NCBI GenBank assembly: GCA_945868805.1
Contig: CAMBMO010000001.1
Coordinates: 62,001 to 126,000 of the forward strand
Source: Singulisphaera sp. GP187
GTDB lineage: Bacteria > Planctomycetota > Phycisphaerae > Phycisphaerales > SM1A02
Direction: 5' to 3'
DNA: 64,000 bases
Shown here: piece after piece, positions 17,770-27,300 of the stretch
How the letters are laid out: each line of letters opens with the position of its first letter
How positions within the stretch are numbered: the stretch's first letter is position 1
Program-made: the position numbers and the translations under genes
The notes under the pieces: generated by a model
What the model was told of the DNA's origin: nothing
Seen by the model: the letters and a program-made list of their open reading frames with translations, nothing else
The model's database searches: none

Positions 17770-20085
17770 GTGGCGGCGGCCATCTTCAGTAGTTGGAACC
17801 TCGATCCATGGTTGATTGCGGGAATCACCATTGCAACGACTCTCTACTTGCGTGGCGCACGGGGGTTGACTGGTCGTGTCCGTGGATTTCCGCGGTGGAG
17901 GCCCAAATGTTTTCTGGCTGGCGTTGGGATCCTCTTTCTTGCACTCGCATCACCGATTGATTCGCTCGGCCATCTGTTGCTGTGGATCCACATGGCTCAG
18001 CACTGGTTGCTCATCATGGTTGCGGCTCCGCTCATCCTTCTGGGATCTCCGGGGATTCCACTCTTGCGTGGACTGCCTCGAATCGTGCGTAAGCAAGCTC
18101 TCGGCCCGTTCATCGCAAGCCCCTTCGTGCGTGGGTGCCTGAATGCGCTGCTCCATCCAGCAACAGGGTGGCTCGCATTCGCGATCGTGAATTGGATTTG
18201 GCACTACCCGCGTTTTTACGGAACGGCGCTCGAATCGCCGCTGGTCCACCGTTTTGAACATGCGTCATTTCTCATTGGAGCGATGCTCTTCTGGTGGCAA
18301 ATCATCGCGCCCTGGCCTTGGCGAGCGAGGCTTCCAGACGCAGCGCTCGTCGTTTACTTGCTCGCCGCAGATGTTCAGAACACGATTTTCTCGGCGATCG
18401 TCACCTTTTCAGACACAGTGCTTTATCCCAACTATCTCGCGACCGCACCCGCGCTCGGGTGGGATGCGCTACGCGATCAAAGGGTGGCGGGGGCGTTCAT
18501 GTGGACTGCTGGCCAGTTCGTCATGCTCCCCGTAGCGATCTTCCTGGTCTTGCGGGCTCTGCGAGGCGTACGACGATCGTCAATTGTTGCACCTGCTCGG
18601 CCGGCGACCTCGCCTCGGACGCGCGAGAGATTCGATCTTCTGAAGGTTGCTGGGATCGGCACCTTCTTGAGAAATCGTCAGATGCGGATGCTGGTGCGTT
18701 GGTCACTCGTGCTCGTCGCAGTTGTGATCGTCATCGACGGATTTTGGGGTCCGTCTGATGCGCCATCAAACCTCGCAGGGACACTTCCCTGGACCCACTG
18801 GAGAGGTCTGATTGTCATCGCTTTGCTCTTCGGGGGGAATTTTCTCTGCATGACTTGTCCATTGATGGCACCGCGCCATCAAATGCGCAGATGGATACGT
18901 CCCCGCTTTCGATGGCCTACTGCACTGCGTTCGAAGTGGTTTTCGGTGGTGCTGATTGTTCTCTGGCTCGTTTCGTACGAGGCGTTCGATCTCTGGTCGA
19001 GTCCCTTCGCGACTGCGATGTTGGTGGTGGGGTATTTCGTCGCAATCCTCGTCGTCGATGGACTCTTTCGCGGAGCGAGTTTTTGCAAGTGGGTCTGTCC
19101 GATCGGGCAGTTTCATATGACGCAAAGTTTGGTCTCGCCGCTCTCAGTCTCCATTCGAGACCCAACCGTCTGCGCGACTTGTATCGGGCACGAATGCATA
19201 CGCGGATCGCGATCGATCGAGCCAGTGGCGGGGACAATTTCGCTTCCACAGCTGGTTCCCGGATGCGAACTTGAACTTTTTCAACCCGTCAAGCGTGGAA
19301 ATCTCGATTGCACATTCTGCTTGGACTGCGTTGATGCTTGCCCACATGGAAATGTTGGAATTCTGGTGGCGCCACAGAGCAAGAGCCTCGCGGATCGGCA
19401 GTGGGGATCTTCGATCGCACGCATCGGCTCGCGCGCCGATATTGCGGCACTCCTGACCTTGCTGACATTCGGCGCGTTTGCAAACGCAGTTGGAATGACA
19501 TCGCCATGGCTTGATTTCGTCGATCAGACAACACTGCAATTCGGATTGAGATCGACAACGATCGTGGAGATTCTCTTCTTGCTCGTCGCCATTGTGGTCC
19601 TTCCCTCATTCGTGGTCGGTGCGACAGCTTGGCTCTCCGCACGCTACGCAAAGAGCAATTGGCGCGAATCATTATGCCGTGGCGCACATGCGCTCGTACC
19701 GATCGGTGCGGCTATGTGGTGCGTGCACTGGTTCTATCACTTGGCCACAGGCGCTGCGACTGGCATCCCTGTCGTTCAGCGTGCGATCAACGATGCAGGC
19801 GAATCGTGGTTCGGTATTGCCAATTGGGTCGGAATACCTCAATGGTCCGACTCGTGCTGTGGACCAACCCCGACCTGGTTGATCCCATTGGAGCTTGTCA
19901 TTCTGCAGTTGGGATTGCTGGTCTCGGGATGGATGGTTTGGCGCGGTCCTTCCGATCGTGCTGGAATGCGTGGCGTCCTCGTCGCGATTCCGTGGTGGGC
20001 ACTGGCATTGGGCTTGTGGATCGCAGGGGTCTGGATCGTTCTTCAACCCATGCAGATGCGGGGGAGTGCAACACCGTGGCCTTGA
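17770..20085 (+). CDS. CtaG - CcoG/NapH-like polyferredoxin fusion protein
   Basis: 771 residues starting with GTG 17770, two bases after the cytochrome b stop. Residues 1 to about 265 are a multi-helix CtaG (caa3 oxidase assembly, copper delivery) domain with conserved His in WIHMAQHWLLIM and HRFEHASFL. Residues from about 300 are a second membrane module with CxxxCP (NFLCMTCPLM), FCKWVCPIG and a ferredoxin-type cluster CTFCLDCVDACPHGN, as in CcoG/FixG and NapH. CtaG and CcoG are normally separate proteins that supply copper to oxidases, so this is a fused assembly factor. A C-terminal set of further helices (to 771) has no assigned role. Confidence 0.82.
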   Translation: MAAAIFSSWNLDPWLIAGITIATTLYLRGARGLTGRVRGFPRWRPKCFLAGVGILFLALASPIDSLGHLLLWIHMAQHWLLIMVAAPLILLGSPGIPLLRGLPRIVRKQALGPFIASPFVRGCLNALLHPATGWLAFAIVNWIWHYPRFYGTALESPLVHRFEHASFLIGAMLFWWQIIAPWPWRARLPDAALVVYLLAADVQNTIFSAIVTFSDTVLYPNYLATAPALGWDALRDQRVAGAFMWTAGQFVMLPVAIFLVLRALRGVRRSSIVAPARPATSPRTRERFDLLKVAGIGTFLRNRQMRMLVRWSLVLVAVVIVIDGFWGPSDAPSNLAGTLPWTHWRGLIVIALLFGGNFLCMTCPLMAPRHQMRRWIRPRFRWPTALRSKWFSVVLIVLWLVSYEAFDLWSSPFATAMLVVGYFVAILVVDGLFRGASFCKWVCPIGQFHMTQSLVSPLSVSIRDPTVCATCIGHECIRGSRSIEPVAGTISLPQLVPGCELELFQPVKRGNLDCTFCLDCVDACPHGNVGILVAPQSKSLADRQWGSSIARIGSRADIAALLTLLTFGAFANAVGMTSPWLDFVDQTTLQFGLRSTTIVEILFLLVAIVVLPSFVVGATAWLSARYAKSNWRESLCRGAHALVPIGAAMWCVHWFYHLATGAATGIPVVQRAINDAGESWFGIANWVGIPQWSDSCCGPTPTWLIPLELVILQLGLLVSGWMVWRGPSDRAGMRGVLVAIPWWALALGLWIAGVWIVLQPMQMRGSATPWP

Positions 20086-20615
20086 CACGAGGTCTTGCGA
20101 GTGCGAGTCGAGCGATCCTCGTGGCGATCACGATTGGATGTGGCAGTTCTTCCCAAGCCGATGGTGGGGCGGTCGTCGATCGAGGGCGATATGGACCGTA
20201 CGACGCAACGGTGTTCATCTCACCAGTACCGCCTCGCGTTGGAGTCGTTGACTTCTCAGTGCTCCTGTCGAAAGGTGGCGAGCCACAATTGACAGTTCCA
20301 ATTCGGGTGCGAGCGGACGGCCCGGACGGAGCGTCTAGCGAATGTGAGATGCACGGCGCAGATTCTGGCAATCGACTTCTGAGGGCGGGCGATCTCAAGA
20401 TCAATTCTCCGGGAATATGGCGGATTGCAGTTGCATTTGGTGCGGAGAGTGCGACATTCGAGATCACTGTCGGTGCCGCACCGCAGAGATGGGAGTCGCT
20501 CCTGCCATGGCTGGGACTTTGGATTCCTGCCGCGCTCCTGATGATCGCGCGCGAAGTTCTCGCGAACCATCAGCGACAGCGCCGGAGCGCGTGGATCCGA
20601 CGCTCCGACTCGTGA
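20076..20615 (+). CDS. FixH/YtkA-like single-pass protein, possible lipoprotein
   Basis: 179 residues from GTG 20076, overlapping the end of the CtaG-CcoG fusion by 10 bases. The N-terminus is hydrophobic and ends ITIGCGSS, a weak lipobox. An immunoglobulin-like beta domain follows (PVPPRVGVVDFSV ... GIWRIAVAF ... TFEITVG), as in YtkA/FixH-type proteins, and one transmembrane helix lies near the C-terminus (WLGLWIPAALLMIA). FixH/CcoH works with CcoG in oxidase assembly, which agrees with its place. Family assignment is by pattern and position. Confidence 0.65.
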   Translation: MALTRGLASASRAILVAITIGCGSSSQADGGAVVDRGRYGPYDATVFISPVPPRVGVVDFSVLLSKGGEPQLTVPIRVRADGPDGASSECEMHGADSGNRLLRAGDLKINSPGIWRIAVAFGAESATFEITVGAAPQRWESLLPWLGLWIPAALLMIAREVLANHQRQRRSAWIRRSDS

Positions 20616-20640
20616 TCGGGTTCGCTATCCTCTTGCGACC

Positions 20641-21795
20641 ATGTCGACGAATGCGAAGGTTGAGGTGTTGGGCAAGTCAGACAATCCAGCTCCTGCTGAT
20701 CTCTCCACTGCCGCGCTTTCCGCTTTGTATCGCATCGATGAGTTCGAAGAGATCGCTCGCTCGAAACTCTCGGAAATGGCATTCGCCTATTACGCAGGAT
20801 CCGCAGGGGATGGGCGGACCTTGATGCGCAATCGATCAGCATGGGAAGAACTTTCGATCTGGTACCGAGTGATGGTTGATGTTTCCTCTCGCTCGACCGC
20901 GACAACGCTTTTCGATAAGTCGATGGCATTCCCGTTGCTATCGGCACCGACTGCGCTCCACAAGATGGCTCATCCCGACGGCGAATTAGCGACAGTTCGT
21001 GCCTGTGGATCCGCGGGAATTCCGATGGTTGTCAGCAGTTTGTCAACGACGACGATCGAGGAAATCTGCGCGGCTTCGACTGGCCCCGTGTACTTCCAGA
21101 TCTACATCGGTCAAGACCGAGGATTCGTCAAGGAACTCGTCCAGCGTGTGGAGCGAGCAGGTTGCGCTGGATTGCAGTTGACAGTGGATGCGCCAGTCTG
21201 GGGATTGCGCGAACGCGAGATGAAGACAGGATTCCGAGTTCCAGAGCACTTGACGATCGCGAATCTTCAACGAACTGACCACTTGGGTCCGACGGGACAT
21301 GTCGGCGTGGGCATCGCAGAGACTCTGGGATGGACAATCACGCCGAGTTTGAAATGGCAAGATCTCGAGTGGATGGTCGCATTGACGAAGCTCCCTGTCA
21401 TGCTGAAGGGAGTTTGCAGAGCCGATGATGCTGTGACTGCGGTTCGCCATGGCGCTCGTGGGATCGTCGTAAGCAATCATGGCGGTCGTCAGCTCGATGG
21501 AGCTCCAGCGACAGCGGAGGCGTTGCCACGCATCACGGAGGCCGTGGCGAGTCGGGTTCCAGTCATCGTTGATGGAGGGATCCGTCGCGGTCTCGACATC
21601 TTGCGGGCATTGGCGCTCGGCGCAACAGCAGTCCAGGTTGGTCGACCGATTCTGTGGGGGCTCTCGGTCGCCGGTGAGGCTGGTGTGCGGCGAGTGCTTG
21701 AGATTCTCTCAAGCGATTTCGACCGTTCGATGGCTCTCGCAGGTTGTTCGACGGTGGCGAGCATCACCCGCGATTTGCTACATCCTCGGGGGTAA
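20641..21795 (+). CDS. lldD: FMN-dependent alpha-hydroxy-acid dehydrogenase/oxidase
   Basis: 384 residues, the usual length of this TIM-barrel flavin family (L-lactate dehydrogenase, glycolate oxidase, lactate oxidase). Visible family features are FAYYAGSAGDG near residue 45, PLLSAPTALHKMAHPDGE, the FMN lysine in LPVMLKGV, the catalytic HGGRQLDGAP with the active-site histidine and arginine, and the phosphate loop VIVDGGIRRGLD. The exact 2-hydroxy acid is not determinable. Given the upstream respiratory operon it may feed lactate or glycolate electrons to quinone. No Shine-Dalgarno is seen; TATCCT lies 9 bases before ATG. Confidence 0.88.
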   Translation: MSTNAKVEVLGKSDNPAPADLSTAALSALYRIDEFEEIARSKLSEMAFAYYAGSAGDGRTLMRNRSAWEELSIWYRVMVDVSSRSTATTLFDKSMAFPLLSAPTALHKMAHPDGELATVRACGSAGIPMVVSSLSTTTIEEICAASTGPVYFQIYIGQDRGFVKELVQRVERAGCAGLQLTVDAPVWGLREREMKTGFRVPEHLTIANLQRTDHLGPTGHVGVGIAETLGWTITPSLKWQDLEWMVALTKLPVMLKGVCRADDAVTAVRHGARGIVVSNHGGRQLDGAPATAEALPRITEAVASRVPVIVDGGIRRGLDILRALALGATAVQVGRPILWGLSVAGEAGVRRVLEILSSDFDRSMALAGCSTVASITRDLLHPRG

Positions 21796-21876
21796 CGCGC
21801 TGTTGCGGCCGTCTTGAACGGTCCTTCGCGGTCCTATGCATTTGGGGTGGCGATGGTGGGTCGTGGGGAGAAACCC

Positions 21877-21923
21877 TTGACGATGTCATACGAACGCGTA
21901 CCCTAACAAATACCGTACAGGTA
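21877..21923 (+). promoter_or_regulatory. Predicted imuA promoter with inverted-repeat operator candidate
   Basis: TTGACG (21877-21882), a 16-base spacer and TACCCT (21899-21904) form a reasonable sigma-70 promoter. Around the expected transcription start lies TACC-GTACA-GGTA (21911-21923), an inverted repeat placed where a repressor would block transcription. imuA-imuB-dnaE2 cassettes are commonly LexA-controlled, so this is a LexA-box candidate; it does not match the well-known proteobacterial or Gram-positive consensus. Confidence 0.35.
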
Positions 21924-21927
21924 CTAC

Positions 21928-22848
21928 ATGGGTCGAATTCCACTTGAAATACTGGAGAAGGTTTCGCTTGTTCTGCGACCGCCCGCACGGCGATTGCGCA
22001 TTGATCCGATCCTCGATCAAGCTTTGGGCAATGGCGTCGATGACGGCATTGCCCTTGGAGTGATACACGAGTGGATCACGGCTGAAGAAGTCGAATCGAA
22101 GTCGATCGTCGCAACATCAAAGGCGAAGAGTGCCGACGCACATTCGCGATGGTTCGCGCCGCACGGCGTTGTGCTCGCACTCGCATGGGGAATGTTGCGC
22201 GCCGACGATGGTGAGCAAGGGCGTCAGTGGGGCAGTCACACGGACGCTTCGCACGATGCAGTCGCGGGTCGATCGACAGCATGGATCGGTCGCCGTGTCT
22301 GGCCATCGCCACGCGCAATGCTGGGTATCGATGGATCGCGAGCGTTGCTGGCACGGTCGATCTTTGTGGACACAGATGTCGGTGGACCGCGGCGCGAATT
22401 GGCGAATCGATTGTGGGCGGTTCAGCAATCACTGGCATGCGATGGCGTCATGACCGTCGTATGGGATGCGAGTCACTTCGATCTTGTGGCAACACGGCGA
22501 TTGCAATTGGCGACCACACGCGATATCCACGATGCGACTCTGCTTGCCTGTCATGCCTGTCATGCCTGTCATGCCTGTCATGCAGAACGCCCTCCTGTTC
22601 TCGCACTTGCGGTGCGCCCGTGGCATGAACGGCTGGTGACGAGTGCCGCCACCACGAGATGGATCGTGCGCAATCATCGCGATTCGAATACGGACGATCC
22701 GGCGCCACACTGGCAAGCTGAATTGGTGCGTGGTCGTGGCGCTTCTGGTTCTCGCGTCGGGCAGTGCGCTTTCACCGTCCGAGCGAGTTGGTCTTGGAAT
22801 GGCGGAAGAAACCCCCCGTCTCAGCGTGACGGTTGGAGCGATGAATGA
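21928..22848 (+). CDS. imuA: ImuA-like RecA-related SOS mutagenesis factor
   Basis: 306 residues. The diagnostic region WIGRRVWPSPRAML, LLARSIFVDT and LVATRRLQLA matches ImuA, the cell-division-inhibitor-like/RecA-related partner of ImuB and DnaE2 in error-prone repair. A 4-copy tandem repeat encodes a CHA-CHA-CHA segment near residue 209, within an otherwise variable loop. The C-terminal 80 residues are Arg/Trp rich. The stop overlaps the start of imuB (ATGA), so the cassette is one operon. Confidence 0.85.
   Translation: MGRIPLEILEKVSLVLRPPARRLRIDPILDQALGNGVDDGIALGVIHEWITAEEVESKSIVATSKAKSADAHSRWFAPHGVVLALAWGMLRADDGEQGRQWGSHTDASHDAVAGRSTAWIGRRVWPSPRAMLGIDGSRALLARSIFVDTDVGGPRRELANRLWAVQQSLACDGVMTVVWDASHFDLVATRRLQLATTRDIHDATLLACHACHACHACHAERPPVLALAVRPWHERLVTSAATTRWIVRNHRDSNTDDPAPHWQAELVRGRGASGSRVGQCAFTVRASWSWNGGRNPPSQRDGWSDE
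22545..22580. repeat. 9-bp tandem repeat inside imuA
   Basis: Four perfect copies of TGCCTGTCA, in frame, encode alternating Cys-His-Ala. The unit length keeps the reading frame if copy number changes. Confidence 0.95.
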
Positions 22849-24371
22849 AACGCCGCATTCTGGCGATCGTGCTACCCCGATGGCAGGCAGACTGCGCGCG
22901 GAAACTTGCGTACAGACAAGACGGCAAGCGTCCGCGGCCAAACGACGAGTCTGCACCGCCATTGCTCGTCATTTGCACTGAGCACGGCACGCGCATCGTG
23001 AGGGGGTGTTGCGCGCAGGCGACTCGACGAGGCGTGTATGTCGGGATCACATTGGCGCATGCGCGAGCACTCTGCCCACCACCGATCATTGAAGTTGAAT
23101 CGCAACCCGAGCGCGAGGTTGCGATGCTGCGAGCCGTTGCTCGGTGGTGCCAGCGTTACGCACCCATCACGGCGCTCGAACCATCGGCGGGACCAGTCAC
23201 GATTCTGGTGGACATCACGGGATGCGAACGAGTCCATCGATCGGACACGGACCTGTTACGCCGAGTCGTCGATGAACTCTCCGCACGCGGAGTGCATTCT
23301 CGTGTCGCCATCGCCCCCACGGCTGTTGCGGCGGTGGCACTCGCGCAGAGTGCGAAGAAGAACCTTTTGGATTGCCCCGTTCGCGCGTTGCGTATCGACG
23401 GAAAGGCCGTTACAGGGTTGTTGGATGTCAATGTGCGAACGATTGGCGAATTGCTGGCCTTGCCGCGTCCGAGCATTGCGCAGCGATATGGCGCGGAAGT
23501 TCTGCACCGAATCGACATGGCGCTCGGCGATGCGTTTGAAACACTGACCCCAGTTCGGTCCAACCCACTCCCCACCGCAGAGCGCATCTTCGATGGACCA
23601 GTTTCAAATCTTGAAGCGATTGCTTTGACGGCGATGCAGTTGATCGAAGGAGTGTGTGCATCTTTGAGAGAGCGCGATCGTGGTGGTTGTGAGTTTGAAC
23701 TGACGGCTCTCTGCGCTGACGCCCCAACCTATCGCCACCGCGTGATCCTCGGGACGCCCAATGCACGCGCCGCTCATCTGGTCAAAATTCTCGCTCCCCA
23801 TATTGAGAGGATCCCGATGGGAATGGGTGTCGAATCCATGCGACTCTCTGTCCTGCGCATGGGCCGGTTCGCAGGCTCTCTAGATGGCACGAGAGGTGGC
23901 ACGACGAGCGCGGCGTTGCGGGGCGCTGTCGGCGAATGGGTCGACACGCTGACGGCTCAGTTAGGTGATCGTTCCGTCTTTCGTGGTGGATTCGTTGAAC
24001 ACCACCAGCCAGAGCGATCTTCTCGCTGGATTCCAGTTGCTCGTCATGGTCTTTCAACGCGAAACGCGTGGCGCGACGCCAATGTGCGCGCAGTCGAGGC
24101 CTGGCGACCATCTTCGTGGTGTGAGCGGCCAGAGCCAATCATCGTGGAATCTCCTCATACCCCGACCATTCGTTGGCGTACTCAAGAACAACGGATCACG
24201 CAGTGGATCGGCCCGGAACGAATCGCAACACCGTGCAGACGAGCGGGGGAAGAAACAGTCGATGGCCGGATGTCCAACGTGGATTACTGGCGAATCGAAC
24301 TCGAGCAGGGCACATGGTTGTGGATTGCACACGATGCCCGCGGTTGGTCGCTTGTCGGTCTCTGGAGTTGA
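22845..24371 (+). CDS. imuB: ImuB, inactive Y-family polymerase homologue
   Basis: 508 residues. Y-family layout but with the catalytic acidic residues replaced, as is normal for ImuB: the first motif reads AIVLPRWQADCA instead of DMDAFFASVE, and the second reads LVDITGCERV. The palm (VAIAPTAVAAVALAQSA), little-finger region and the C-terminal GPERIAT ... YWRIELEQG ... WSLVGLW are conserved. ImuB acts as a scaffold that links DnaE2 to the sliding clamp. It overlaps imuA upstream and its stop is 4 bases before the preferred dnaE2 start. Confidence 0.92.
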   Translation: MKRRILAIVLPRWQADCARKLAYRQDGKRPRPNDESAPPLLVICTEHGTRIVRGCCAQATRRGVYVGITLAHARALCPPPIIEVESQPEREVAMLRAVARWCQRYAPITALEPSAGPVTILVDITGCERVHRSDTDLLRRVVDELSARGVHSRVAIAPTAVAAVALAQSAKKNLLDCPVRALRIDGKAVTGLLDVNVRTIGELLALPRPSIAQRYGAEVLHRIDMALGDAFETLTPVRSNPLPTAERIFDGPVSNLEAIALTAMQLIEGVCASLRERDRGGCEFELTALCADAPTYRHRVILGTPNARAAHLVKILAPHIERIPMGMGVESMRLSVLRMGRFAGSLDGTRGGTTSAALRGAVGEWVDTLTAQLGDRSVFRGGFVEHHQPERSSRWIPVARHGLSTRNAWRDANVRAVEAWRPSSWCERPEPIIVESPHTPTIRWRTQEQRITQWIGPERIATPCRRAGEETVDGRMSNVDYWRIELEQGTWLWIAHDARGWSLVGLWS

Positions 24372-24375
24372 ACCG

Positions 24376-27300
24376 TTGCGCACTCTTGCCACATATGCCG
24401 AACTCGATGTCGCCAGCAATTTCTCTTTCTTGGAAGGAGCGAGTCATCCCGAGGAACTTGTTTCGTGTGCGGCGCAATTGGGATTGCGTGCAATCGGACT
24501 AGCCGATCGTGGCACGATGGCGGGAATGGTTCGTGCTCATGTCGCTGCAAAGGAGCATGGAATCGATCTCTGCGTCGGGGCACGTCTGGAATTGGATGTC
24601 TCTTCTTTCTTCGAGCAGGATTGTCATGGCGACCGAGATGGTCAGGCGTCCGAGCGACCGCCAAAGCGAATGGAGATCTTGGCGTATGCGACCGATCAAG
24701 CGTCCTACGGACAGTTGTGCCGAGCGATCACAATGGGACGAATGCGGTGCGAGGGGGAAGAGAGTCTAGGTCGTGGTCAATGGTCATTGACCTTGCATCA
24801 GTTCCTGGACTTATCGCAGGGACTGGAAATCATCGCGCAACCACCGCAGGGCCGAGCTTTGCTTTCCCATCGTGTCGTCGAGGTTCTGCGGGGATTGCGT
24901 CATGCGGTTGGGAAGCATCTTTCTCTGGCGGTGGTGCGCGTCGGTGAGCCGGAAGAATCACTGCGAATCCGTCAGATCCAGTTCTTGGCGGATGCGTGTT
25001 CCGTGCCGATTGTCGCCACGAATGGCGTTCGATTTCATGTGCCAGCGCGACGCCAATTGCACGATGTCTTAACCGCCATCCGCAATGGCACGACAGTGGG
25101 GGCCTCAGGATTCGATGTCTTGCCGAATGCCGAGCGACACTTGCAGGGAGCGGAGCGCATGCATGCTCGGTGGCGCGACTTTCCCGCTGCGATCGCCCGA
25201 GGCATTGACATCGCGGAGCATTGCCGAGGATTTTCCCTTGCGCAACTGCGCTACACCTATCCATCGGAAGTCATTCCTGCGGGAGAGACCGCGATGGGGC
25301 ATCTGCGTTTCCTCGTGGAGGAAGGAGCGAATGAGCGATACCCACAAGGCGTACCCGCGAGCGTCCACAAGCAGTTGGCGCACGAGTTTTCGTTGATCGA
25401 CGAGTTGAAGTATGCAAATTACTTTCTGACCGTTCACGACATCGTGCGTTTCGCCCGTGCACGCGGCATTCTCTGTCAGGGTCGTGGTGCGGCCGCCAAC
25501 AGCGTTGTCTGCTTCTGTCTTGGGGTGACGGCGGTCGATCCCGAGCGCATCAATGTGCTCTTTGAACGATTTATCAGCCGTGAACGAAACGAGCCACCCG
25601 ACATCGATATCGATTTCGAACATGAACGCAGAGAAGAAGTCATGCAATACATCTATGCGCGCTATGGTCGCTTTCGTGCGGCCTTATGCGCCGAAGTTGT
25701 TTGCTACCGCCGACGGCTCGCCATACGTGAAACAGCCAAAGCGCTCGGGTTTTCATTGGACGCAGTGGATCGCTTGGCGCGTGGGTTGTCGTCCACCGCG
25801 TCCATTCATGAGATTCGCGCACTCGGATTTGACCCAACGAGTTTTTCGATAAGAGCGCTCCTGCGCCTTGCTGGAGAGTTGGAAGGATTTCCGAGGCATT
25901 TGTCGCAGCACAGCGGAGGATTCATCATCACGGAGGGACCGCTGTGTGAATTGGTGCCGATTCGCGAGGCAACGATGGATGGGCGAACGATGATCGAGTG
26001 GGACAAGGACGACATTGACGCGATGGGGATGCTCAAGATCGATGTGCTGGCGCTTGGCATGCTGACATGCATTCGCAAGGCACTTCATTCGGTCCAACTC
26101 GCTCTGCACACGATCCCATCCGAGGACGCTCAAACCTATGCGATGATGACTCAAGCGGACACCGTTGGAGTCTTTCAGATCGAAAGTCGTGCGCAAATGT
26201 CCATGCTGCCAAGACTTCGGCCCGCGTGCTTCTACGATCTCGTGATCGAAGTCGCGATCGTCCGACCTGGACCGATCCAGGGCGACATGGTGCATCCGTA
26301 TCTGCGCAGACGATGCGGCGAAGAGATTGCGACATATCCGAGCGAAGCGGTCAAGACGATTCTCGCGCGAACTCTGGGCGTGCCTCTCTTTCAGGAGCAG
26401 GCGATGGCACTCTCGATCGTGGCAGCGGGATTCACCCCCGGCGAAGCAGATCAATTGCGTCGAGCGATCGCATCTTGGAAACGTAGCGGGAACCAGATTG
26501 TGCAATTTCAAGAGAAGCTCGAAAGTGGCATGATCGCACGTGGCTATTCGATGACCTTCGCCAAACAAGTGTTCATTCAGATTCAAGGGTTTTCTGGTTA
26601 TGGATTTCCCGAGAGTCATGCAGCGAGTTTCGCGCATCTGGTCTACGCATCGGCATGGTTGAAGTGTCATCATCCAGCGGCCTTCACCTGTGCGCTCTTG
26701 AATAGTCAGCCGATGGGGTTCTATGCCCCCGCGCAACTTGTCATGGATGCACAGCGCCATGGCGTTGCGGTTCTCCCCATTGACGTGCTTCACAGTGACT
26801 GGGATTGCACGCTCGAGGGAGAGGGGAGTACACCGAGTTTGCGCCTCGGTCTTCGCATGGTTCGCGGGTTGGTCGATGAAGAAGGTCGACGCATCGCAAC
26901 AACGCGCTTCGAATGCAAGGCATACACGTCCGTCGAAGAACTCTGGCGTGCAAGTCGCGTCAGTCTTCGCACTATGCGTCAACTCGCACGTGCCGATGCG
27001 TTTCGTTCCCTCGGTCTGGATCGTCAAGCGGCGCTCTGGCAGGCTCAGCGCTTGCGGGACGAAGATGCGCCACTTTTTACGCACTCTTCACCACCGGATC
27101 GAACCAACCGTCTCCCACCGATGAGCGCGATTGCGCATGTTGCGGCGGATTACGAACACAACGGTCTGTCGCTCAAAGCGCATCCCATGTCGTTCGCTCG
27201 AGCATGGCTCTCCAAGCGCGGAATCGCAACCTGCGAAGATCTCCAATCAGAACTGGCGTTCCCATTGGGAAGTCGCACCGCGATCGCAGGATTGGTTCTT

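Noticed and set aside
22545-22585. CxxCH haem-like motifs in ImuA (Cys-His-Ala repeats)
   Set aside because: They come from a 9-bp DNA repeat in a cytoplasmic protein without signal peptide; haem attachment is not credible.
24376-24600. Loss of PHP metal ligands in DnaE2 as a novelty
   Set aside because: DnaE2/ImuC proteins usually have a degenerate PHP N-terminus (YAELxVxSNFSF type), so it is normal for the family.
25753-27084. A 443-codon minus-strand open frame
   Set aside because: It is the shadow of dnaE2, whose polymerase motifs prove the plus strand is coding.
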